A stretch of 28,068 nt of DNA from Saccoglossus kowalevskii (taxonomy: Eukaryota > Hemichordata > Enteropneusta > Harrimaniidae): contig NW_003138326.1 of the NCBI RefSeq assembly GCF_000003605.2, forward strand, positions 225,426 to 253,493, given 5' to 3'. A model generated the notes under the pieces. It did not search any database and was not told the origin of the DNA. It saw only the letters and a program-made list of their open reading frames with translations. The position numbers and the translations under genes were made by a program. Below, in pieces: positions 1-10,600 of the stretch. The number at the start of each line of letters is the position of its first letter. The first letter of the stretch is position 1.

Positions 1-3000
1 TTGGCCGGGTTATTTTTCGACCCAGATTTGTGGATTGGTACCAACAGGCCAGTGCTCCAAGAATGTGGATAGTTATTTGAACTATAAACAATATTAAAGA
101 GTTTATGTATTGCATCTAATAAGTGATGTTCACCGTATTTTAACAATTCATTGCAAATTCTATCTTCAATGGTATTTGCAACGCTTATGTCACTCTGAAT
201 TCCTGTATGGAAGCTTTTCTATCCCTTACATCATTAATCTCATATTAATGACAATTACAAGTTGTGCTTACAAATTTTGAACTACTCATGACTGCATGTA
301 ATTAGTTCTTCTTCATCTACTTTATCAATTTTGTTCTAAACTTCTCTAGATCTATGGCACTGAGATTATACTTTTATATTTATTGGTGTTTTGGAATCTA
401 TTATGTGGCATATATGATGGCATGAATGTGTTTGAATTATGGGAAATACATCATTAATATTCAAACATGAATGATTTTCAGTGCATCTAAATGTTAGTGA
501 TCATTTCAGCTTCAACATGGTAATTAATTTGTACTTTTTCCCACCATTAAATGTATTTCCCAATATACCATAGAATTATAATACAATCTCTGACTAACAA
601 CTACAGATCAAAATGATATTGATGCTTTGAATGGCCTTCATGTCACTTATTTACGTCACAGAAATGTTTTGTTGTTAGAGGGTGTAGGAAAGGTGTATTA
701 TTATTGTCAAAACCCCAATAAATCTAACAGAACCATCTGTGAGTGCAAATTTAACACCTTGTCATTCATGCAATATGACAAAAATCATGCGTCACCCTAT
801 GTCATATGAAGGGAATTTATTGCATCATCTTGAAACCCTTTAAATTATGCTTTGAGATTATTTTTTAATATGACAGAATGCCTTGCCCTGACACTTGTGG
901 GGTGTGTAAGTTATTGTCATGAGTGATGCGGTGTATCCTGTGGCTGTATTTTCATGGGCGAAGCCTTTTTGATACCAGATCTTGAACATGGATAGATTTT
1001 GCTCAAACTTGGTACTAATTAGTACATACAATGTATATCATTTTGTGACATAAAGCAGAATTACAATTGCCATTCTGGTGGCCATTTTGTTGTTGAAAGT
1101 GCCCTTTCAGAGCCATGATATAAATGTACATAAATGTATATGTCATGCATTTACCAATTACATTCTAACTTGATACATACTTAATTCTGCTTGAGATGCA
1201 CAAATGCATTTCTTTCATTTCAGAATCAGAACTCAGGCATGCAAACTTTGTACACATGCATTCCTATATAATCTGACTATGAACTTGTATAGGAACTGTG
1301 TCATACAGTGTATCATGATTCAATCTTTTTTTCTTGGTTACCTGACATGAGTGCTTATAATCTAATCACACTGTAAATATATATCTTTTTCGTTTGTTAT
1401 CACTTTGTAAAAAATATGCTAGAAATGCTAATTGTAGATCCATCAAAATCTGAGTCTAAGCAGATAGATTGAATGGATGAGACATTATTGCAGTATTACA
1501 AAACTGGTTTAGACAGTTTTCAAATGTTTTCAAATCACATCATTTACTAGCATGCTTCAAAAAGCCAGAATTCTGGACATTTGTTGCAATGTATTCAGTG
1601 TTACTGAACAGACATTTATGTACATAAATTCCCATTGAATATCATGGAAAATATCACATTGGAAACTCACTACTGGTATACAAAGAAATGTTTTGTATTT
1701 TCAACAGTATTAGGACTTGTATCTTTAACAATTGATTACGTTTCAGTCTGACAAAAGACAATTTTGAGATATGAAAAAAAAATTTCACCATAGAATATGC
1801 ACAAACAAAAATGAGTTCAGTCGTTTATATAATTTAAAAGCCATATGGGCATTTGGCTACAACAAATTTTGAGCCAGTTAAACAAGTAGGGATACATGTA
1901 CAAAATTTTAAGGGAAGTCAAAACCATGCAGGATTGATTACTATCTGTTCCTGGCCAAATACAGGTGTTTGCCTGGCTTGCAAGAGGGCACAAACGCCCA
2001 TAATAAAATAACATAAATTAACAATTCTCAGCAGGATAATTATGCAATGGATTTTGTAGGAAATGCAATTACATTGAGATTGACTTGAGTAATCTGTGTC
2101 CACATTCCTTAGTATACATAGAATATTTACAGTCTAGATCTATGGCCTACAGGTATGTTCAGTAGTAAGACATCAAATCAAATACATATTACCTGGTTGC
2201 TGGAAAACGATGATACTAACAATGTATGCAGCTCGTTGAGTCATAACTTTACTTAAGGAGGTTCATGACAAATTGATGATTATATATCAAGTTAGTCGTA
2301 CTTAAAAAAAACAGAGATAGAAGAATCCAAAATGTCATAGGAAATTGTTATAATTGGCATTTTTACACTGGTCAAAATTTTGGTCAAGGACAGGAATGAA
2401 AGAGGTCATATATTATTATTGATATGAATCCTAATATTAAAAAGTTGGTATATAATTTACATGTATAATAGTAAATCTCACACAATGTATTGCATATGTG
2501 TGCAGTAACGTGCTTGAGTGCAAAATTTGAATTCAGCTTGAACTGCTGAATTTGAAGATTATCAAACTATTTTGATAATTTTGATCAAACACAACAAGAA
2601 TATTAATTTTTTCTGCAATTCTGCTAAAAATACAATTGAAATGCGTTAAGACTATAGAAGGTCCCTTAGTTCTTTTTCGTCTACAAAAATCAAGCGAGAG
2701 CAAGAGACGATTTAATTAAACCAGCCATACAGTGCTGTAATTTTGATTAGAAAGCAGTCTGTCGCCTGTAAGCTCCTCACAGTTATGTAATTAGTCTGTC
2801 AGCATTGTAGTTAAATAAACTAGAGAACAACTTCATCTTCAGGCAATCAAGTATATTGTGATGATAAATGGTGAGATTGTCAGCAAAAGACATCATGCAT
2901 TTCAAGAGATCTCATTGAGATTGGAGAGATTCAAAATGCCTGACTCAATGAAATTGTTCTTGCCATCAAATCTCTCTGAACACATATTTTGCTAGTCAGG

Positions 3001-3934
3001 GTTGTTAAAAATTAGTGTTAAAAGAAAAAAAAAAGTTTAAATTTAAGTTAAACTGTATGCATTTGCCTCTGTGATTAATTTCTCATCTAATTCATATCAA
3101 ACTTAAGCTCATTAAAGAATGTGGACATGAATTTATGTTTTATTCCAACCAATCAATCAATGTATTTAAGGTGTTCTCTGCCATTTCTCATAAATGGCTG
3201 ATTCAATTTCAATCACCCTTGATATGTGACAGTACATATGAGTTTCATCAATGTTACATTGCTGATTTCAGAGTACCGATACAATATCAAAAAACATTGA
3301 CATTATTGACAATTTTAGTGGTCACTCTAAAGGTGCACATACTTTTGCAGTTACACATCAACATACTACTAAAAGTCATGTTTATATATTTATGTTCTTT
3401 TGTTTGTATTCACAATTCAAATTATAGAATTCACTGATGCGTTTAAACTACTACCGATATTTTTTGTGTGTGATATTCCAATCAGGTGCATGTAAAAATT
3501 GACATTTGTGCAAAGGTCTATGGCAAAACTAATCATCTTGAATAGGAGTTTGGCGATGTTATTAATTTATTTTATGAAGCAGCTAATAAAAACTGTTTTC
3601 TCTCAGTAGATCATGACTACTAGCATGCACTCGCATACCCGGGTATATATTTTATATTTTAGTCATGTACTATGGCTACTCACAGTATTACATTTGCATA
3701 CATTTTAACAGTCACTGAGGAGAAAATAATGATGCATAGCTGTTAGTATCATAATACACTTGAAATAAAGCTATAATTTTAATGAATCAGTTGCCCAGGC
3801 AGCAGTTAAGTCTGCACACATCAAAAACCCTGTTTTTTTTTATTCTTGATTAAATTTAAATTGACTTTGTTATTATAATTCCATTCAAAATGCTTGAAAG
3901 GTAGAACTGACTTTTAGGCAAACCTTTAATTTAG
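1..3934. other. Upstream intron or 5' non-coding sequence
   Basis: AT-rich sequence with many stops in every frame. Frame 1 is open for the first 69 bases of the window, which are more GC-rich than what follows, but I recognise no protein there. At about 945-1100 a stretch with a GGGCGAAGCC motif and a CATTCTGGTGGCCATTTTG motif looks like a decayed interspersed repeat; I found no second copy here. The open frame at about 593-809 and the 100-codon frame at 3135-3437 have no splice context or recognisable motifs and look like chance. Confidence 0.5.
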
Positions 3935-3978
3935 GAGTGGGCACACTGAAACACAGAATATTGTGTTATGGAATGGAG
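3935..3978 (+). CDS. Candidate upstream exon of the PDE2A gene (weak)
   Basis: A 44-nt stretch lies between a fair acceptor (CAAACCTTTAATTTAG) and a good donor (GAG|GTGAGT). One frame is open and ends in phase 0, which is the phase the exon at 4576 requires. The 14-codon peptide (VGTLKHRILCYGME) shows no clear similarity to the human sequence just before VYTYLLD, so the call rests on splice signals and phase alone. Such signals occur by chance in AT-rich introns; transcript reads would decide. Confidence 0.18.
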
Positions 3979-4575
3979 GTGAGTTAAATTCTGATTAGAA
4001 AAATTAGATTAACTAAGCATTTAAATGACTTTAATAGACTCTTAGTATTTGGGTTGACATACACTGTAATTTATGTGGCTATTGTGTCTGAATACCTTCC
4101 ACAGAAGTACTCAACACACTTTAAAATGTTTGACTATTGTAAAAAGTTTTGTTTTAGTGAATTTGGATATGAATCATCCGTTTCTTCATATAGATTGCAA
4201 ATATGTGGGTTACTGCTATTTTTTGACAACTTTTAAATCAAATGTAACATTCACTTTATTTTTGAGCATATTACATGTACTATTGTACTAAAACATTTAC
4301 TTAGCTTTTCTATGAAAACTACTGGTAACTCATTTTGAAACACTTTTGATACAAGCTTCATTGTAAATAATACATCAGAAAAATACAAAACAGATTCATG
4401 ATTCTATCTACATTTCTAAATTTGTTTGTTATATTGCTCACTTGTACCATGACCTACTTGAGCTCTTATTTTGAATTGAAATGTGATGAAGAACTTTCCC
4501 CACACATGTCTTGATGATCAGATAAAGGGATGAGTAACCTACCTTTAATAATGTGTTATCTCTTTTACTTTGCAG

Positions 4576-4679
4576 ACAGACAGTGTTGTGTATATACTAG
4601 ATAATCTATCTAGTAATCTTCAATGTAAAGACCAGGTTACTAATACTGTACATGATTTACCCAAGGCAGGCTTAGCCAG
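4576..4679 (+). CDS. PDE2A: PDE2A exon a (N-terminal domain, VYILD..HDLP)
   Basis: A 104-nt exon encodes 34 complete codons plus the AG of a split arginine. The acceptor is a pyrimidine-rich tract ending in TTTGCAG, and the donor is G|GTAAGT, both close to consensus. The peptide contains VVYILD, LQCKD and VHDLPKAG. In human PDE2A the matching stretch reads VYTYLLD, LVCED and PHELPQEG, with a short insertion here before HDLP. The exon starts in phase 0. The sequence CAGACAGACAG at the border could allow the acceptor to shift by 4 or 8 bases, which would change the phase needed from the upstream exon, so the exact left edge is less certain than the right. Confidence 0.82.
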
Positions 4680-7600
4680 GTAAGTTTCCTCATCCCCATA
4701 GTTCTTCTCACTATTTATATAATGTTACAATTGAATAGAACCTGAGGCCTGCAGTCCAGTGGTTTACCTTGGTCCCCTCTTATCAGAGATAATGGGTTTG
4801 TTTCCTCTATCTAACTGTACACTAAGCAGTATAAACACTCACAGCACTAAATATGCAGAATGAAGATTGGGATACTGGCATTTTATCTGGGTGTAAAAGT
4901 GAGCCGAGGTTGGGGGTGTCATAGTACAAGACGGGTAAAAACAGTCTAGATAGATGTTGTCTGTGCAAATTACAGAACTCTAGGTATCTACACAAAGTGA
5001 ATGAAATTCCTGCAGGATGATTGGCTTCTTTCTAATGTGTAGGCCTTCTGTAATGCACTGGGGCTTCCATATCTGTAATTGGGCTATTTTATCTAGTTAC
5101 ATTCGGTATACATTGAAATATATAAATAAATTAAGCAAGCTTTTTTTTTGTTTTCACTTGCAAGGATTAACTGTGGCCTTACCCTGCCTGTAAAACCACA
5201 AAACGTTAATAGATCATAGGGTGTGGTTTATCTTTGGTCAGTAAAGAAAATTATCTCTTCATTTCTTCACGTCTCTCTAGACCAAATGCTTTCATGTGAA
5301 GCTAGTGCAACGAACAACACATAATCATGCAATCATTAGTTTGGGTTTTCAGTATAATATCCGTGGGAGGTCACATAGCATAGTCACGAATTCATTTTTA
5401 CAAATTGAGTGAAATGGAGTGCATAGAGGCTACCTTACTGCCTTATATACCCAAGATTCAATCATGATTTTTCTGGTAATCTCCACTAAGTTATAATTAC
5501 AATATTACGTGACATTCGCTTTGTATTAAATTACCCATTAGACTTGCATACAGTCTCTTGTTTGTTTTTTGATGATTTTTCAATAAAATAAAATATTATG
5601 TCAGTGTATTAAATGGCAAGAGCAGGGTTACTGCAACAACCAGGTATACATTGAAACAAACAAATGTCCTCTGCTATTAATATCAAAGAGCAATTTCAAT
5701 GATGTCACAAATTTCACGTAATATACATATCACAAGATTTCAGGTTTGGCGCAATTTCTAATAAACTATAATTGTTTATGAAAAATTTACTCCAATTTTG
5801 GCTGGAATATTGGTGGAATATTAATGAGCCTGTCAATCATTGCATCACACACTGAACCCCAAACCGGTGAATCATCACCGGTGATGCAAGACTCTTGTTT
5901 CTAGACTCTTGATTTTTCATTTTATTAAAACGAACAAGAGACTGTATGCAAGTCTAATTACCCAGAAGTATAACAAACTGAAATGGCTTGAATTATATAC
6001 GCACCAAGTAGAAGTACAGTGTATGTATATTTAAACAATAATGAACGACCCACCAACCCATAATGGGCGAAAGCTCACTTTGTGCAACATATATGTACGA
6101 GGCGTGAGCCGAGTACATATGTGGAGCACAAAGTGAGCTTGAGTCCATTATGGGTTGTCGGGGAGTTCATTATTGTTATTATTTTGTAGCGTTGTCAATA
6201 CCAGTAGATTTGCTGCCTCTAAAAAGCAGAAAATTTGGAGAAAATGTGAATGGGAGAGTTTCACAGTAACTGGCCCGTGAATCTGAATAATTTAAAATGT
6301 CTTTCTGGAAATTGTTTCCACAATCTCATATGACAAACTAAAAAAGAAACTAGTTTTAATCCATCAAATAGTATTGTATTGAACTCGTTTACATTGCGAG
6401 TGAATGAGTGAATGATGTGTGGTGTGGAGTAGCATTGCAGTGATCGCCACAGCAAACGGCACACAGTGACTGGTGCGCCATATCGGTGTTCACCATGGCC
6501 TTGCACTAGGATACACTAATTGTACGGGAGGCCGGTGATTTGACGAATACTTACAAGCATAGCGAGCAAGAGAACGAACATGGCTGGAAAACTGGTGGGT
6601 GTTAGCCATCCTAGAAGGAGAATAAATAGTCAGTTTAATCTGACTGTATAAATAAAAAAAATACACACCTGAAAACACAGATACTTTCTTTTGCTTATGC
6701 AAATTGTGTCCGGACTGTGACATTTAATGGGAGCCAGCGCTGAGGAAATACAAATCATGTTGGTCATCGTCGATCTCGTTATGCAAATTGTGTGGTACTA
6801 CTCACTACAAAAACAAAACAAATTCGTCTCTCTGTACTCGTAGACATACATTGTACACCCACTTCGTTTATCACATTTGCTTGGATAAATCGCCCTCGAT
6901 TAACCTCACTTCATCAACACGATAGGGCGAACTAGTCAAGAGGCCACCAGGACAACAGAAGCATCAGTTGGGGAATCTAGTAGTGCGCGTACTAGATGGA
7001 ACATTTCGACCGAACACACTTTACCGTACAGAGCAAACAACGATGCCCTCACAAAATTTTCTGATTTCAATATTGAAATCCGCTGTGATTGGTAATGGAC
7101 CATTTTATTTGATAACGATTTTAATATTCAATGCTTGTTATCTAACAATTTCTCTTCTTGGTTTCTCCTTTATTTCGTTTTTGAAAACAACATTGTATTC
7201 ATATCCATGGCACAAGGCCTTGATGCTCAATAATGGGATACATTATCGCGAATAATATGCTGCAATGACGTCATAAAATTCACTGGTATTGATAATGCTA
7301 TAATATAATTACATATAATCCTTCCAGTTATACTAAAATGAAAAATAAGATTTTCTACTAAAGTCAAATAAGCATGTCATCCCTTTAACATTAAATATTT
7401 TCAAACAGCTAGCTATAATTTTTTTGTCTGATTAAGTATTGCTGGAAATAAGTTGAACTGTCTACATTGGTGAAAGGGCTTGCACCTATTCTGTAAATGA
7501 GACAGGTCCAAGGGGTGTGAAGTGAACACCCAAGCATTGAAATACCATATTATAAAAGTGTGTGTATAAGCAGGAAACACAATATGTTTCCCATTATCAA

Positions 7601-10600
7601 TAGTTATACCCACCTTTTATGACAGATATTTGACACATTGATACTCACAACACTTGTGTATAAAACTGCATGCCATTCTAATACAGGATATACCTGCATA
7701 TGTAATATAACACTCATCCCCCTGGTTATTCAAGCTGTCTAGTACACAGTTCAGCTTAGTTCGACTTTATATGTTCCTTTTCTTGAGTTCAAAACAAGTA
7801 ATGCAGACTAATACTTGAATTAAAAGAAATAAAAAATCTTTTTAGCTCTGCTGTCGACTTTGTCAAGCGGAGCTTATCATTCTCCGTGGTTGTCATCCAT
7901 GTCAACTTTTTATTTTTTTGTCTTCTTCGACTTCTTCTTGAAAACTACAAACTTTGTTGCTTTGATACTTGGTGTATATATTCCTTGGGTAGACCTCTCT
8001 CAGATTTGTTCATTTTGTGATAATACATTTTGATGATACCTTCTCTAATTTTGATGAATATTTTTGTCATTTTTTGTAAAAATACAATACAATTGCTTTG
8101 ATATTATACATATAGGTAGTACAGGTAGACCCCTCTCAGATTTGTTTATTTTATGATACCTTCAATTCTCTAATTCTTGAATATTTTTGTAATTTTTAGT
8201 AAAAAGTGATATTTTCAACTTGTTGAAAACTGCACAATTCTGATTGCTTTGATGTTATACATGTAGGTACCTCACATAGACCTCTCTCAGATTTGTTCAT
8301 TTCATGATGATATCTTCAATTTTCTAATTTTGGGGAATATTTTTGGTAAAAAGTAATATTTTCGAACTCCGCAAGTCCGATACTATACATATAGGTAGAC
8401 CTCTCTCAGATTTGTTCATTTTCTAATGATATCTTCAGTTCTTTAATTGAAATGTGCCTGTTTGTTTAAAGTTTTCTTGCAATGCATAATTTGTTATAGG
8501 AAAAATGGAAAATTTCATGGGAAACACATCACCTCTATATCTCATAGTACTGTAATTTTTAATATTTTTAGAGATTTGTTGTTGTGATTACTTTGAACTG
8601 CTCATGATCAAAGTGTTGATCTCATGCATGCCGACAGAAATCTATAATTTAGTGAAAATATATTAAAACGCTTGCAAGCGACAACTCATTCACCTATTAG
8701 TAATGTTATAGTGTACATTGATGTATAGGGAATTATTACCGACTTCTTGACTTGTATTGATTTGATTCAACTTGATCACTCTTAATGCACGTCATTTTGT
8801 ATTTCAGATTGAATTCAAAATGGCTGACTGATTGATATTTTGTTTTAATATAGGCTATTCAAGAGCACATTTACATGCATTTGTCTTATGATCTGATTGA
8901 AGGTGGTTGAATGGCTGCTATTTTAATGTTGAAAATGCATCAAAATCGAGCCTTAATTCTAGGTCTGGATCTGGATGTTATTAACACTTAGTATATTCAT
9001 TAAACATAATGAGACTTTCATACACGTCATTTCGTTTGTCAAATTAAAAATGGCCAACTGACAGACATTGTGTTTTAACAATGCTGTTCTAGAGTTGTAT
9101 CTTGACTTGACACCTACATTTGTACCGGTATGTTGTACATCATGTCACATATTGACATGCATTTGTTCCAAGTTCTCATTCAAAATAGCTGACTCATTTA
9201 AGATTTGTTTACTATTGAACAAAATTGGCTCTATCATGTCATGACATGACTTGATGTTTTTTTGTTTATTTTGGACAGAATAGGCATAATTTTTGAAAGG
9301 TACTGAAAAAATGTTGCTGCTTTATTTTGTGAATGATGGCAAAAGTTGGTTTTGGCATTCTAAGGGTTAAAGTTTGTATGTTTATTAGTTTTTTCAGACT
9401 TTTGCTTCTCAGTGGTACTGTAAATGCATTTACTAATTATTCACTGGTTTTCAATTTCGTTATTTTCGCTGATAAGTACAATTTGCTAAACTAAATCTAC
9501 ATGAACGTGTAATATAGTAATATAACTCGTTGTTTCCCTGCCAAGTTTGTGAACTTGAAACCCAATGAAATACATGTATGTATATTATGTATAAACTGCT
9601 TAATTTTCACTGCTAGGAATTTTTGCAATATGATGATTTTATGGTATTCATGAACAGTTTAGAAAGTCCTATCAATTGTGAATTTTACTTTTAACTAGAT
9701 GTTTGAATGCACTCAGTCATCAACTATTACTTGAGCTGTTAGCGAAGCTATCATCAAAAGTTATTTAACCACTGCGTGAACACAGTCAGCTGACACAGAA
9801 GTTATAATAAAATAAATGCAATATTTACTATATGGGGGCCGCCATCTTGAATACGACATTAAACTAAATAAAGAGACAAGTTGTGAAATGCGTTTTTTTG
9901 AGTAATATTAAGCCAAACCGCTAACAAAATTCGGCTGAATTTTTCGATTTTGTGTGGGAAAAATTCCTTGCATACGAACACGTAATTATATGAAGAACCT
10001 AGAACACTTTCCCCGCAGGGTGTTGTTGAAACCAAAATCGTCATTCAATTCAGGAGCCAATCAGCGACAGTCTTACAGTTAGATAGCAATTTTCACTGCT
10101 ACAAAATTTGCGAAATTAAAATGGTTTTAGTCAAATTCCTGCATGATGACCAGAAAAATGAGAACCCTTGAAACTGTTTATAATTAGGCTATCACCCACC
10201 TATATTAGTCCAACAACTAGAGAACCAAAAAATGGTGTAGCCACTCCATCGAATAATTTACATTTAGACCATCAATTGATAACTTAAGCACCTGTACCAG
10301 TTGGAGGATAGCTTTTAACAGAATTGTGTATTGCACTTTTACTTAAGTGTCGTGGTGAGCAGACTGTAATAAAACATTTGCCTTTGAGCTGTGTTCAATG
10401 AACTTTTATGTTAATCTTGTCGAAGACACTGATGAGCTTGTACAACGATGAGTATTAAAGACTGTCTTATCCACTCCATCTCAAGTCTTTCTGTGATAAG
10501 ACTCGCTCTGAGTAGATTGCTTTTTATACTACGTGTCTGAAATGAGTGCGCTGTAATGGTTTAAGACCTGCTGGCAGATTGGCGGTGTAATTGTAAAGTC

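Larger units (their letters stand above)
6187..7300. mobile_element. Possible 1.1-kb element bounded by inverted repeats
   Basis: The 25-mer at 6187-6211 (TAGCGTTGTCAATACCAGTA continuing) matches the reverse complement of 7276-7300 at 21 of 25 positions. The segment between is markedly richer in CpG than the surrounding intron, as expected for a recently inserted block or a promoter. Near 7212-7235 a degraded version of the foldback arm (GCACAAGG..TTGATG..CAATAATGGG) recurs, hinting that the palindrome and this segment belong to one composite element. No transposase is recognisable and no target duplication was found, so this is a tentative call. Confidence 0.4.

Noticed and set aside
1-69. 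Open frame with FFDPDLWIGTNRP at the left edge
   Set aside because: Too short to judge, no donor consensus where it ends, and not recognised. It may be the end of a repeat cut by the window edge.
593-809. Open frame after a possible acceptor (ACTACAG), including LLLEGVGKVYYYC
   Set aside because: The only nearby donors (GTGTAG, GTGTAT) are poor, and the peptide does not resemble any PDE2A segment I recall.
878-907. Possible micro-exon between GACAG and GTAAGT (MPCPDTCGV)
   Set aside because: The acceptor tract is weak, and the phase fits exon a only if its acceptor shifts by four bases. It has no similarity to the PDE2A N-terminus.
3135-3437. 100-codon open frame upstream of exon a
   Set aside because: No motifs, no start context and no splice signals; the length is within chance for several kilobases of six-frame AT-rich sequence.
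10425-10460. CTGATGA motif suggestive of a hammerhead ribozyme
   Set aside because: The required GAAA after stem II is absent (CGATGAG is present instead) and no closing stems I and III could be drawn.
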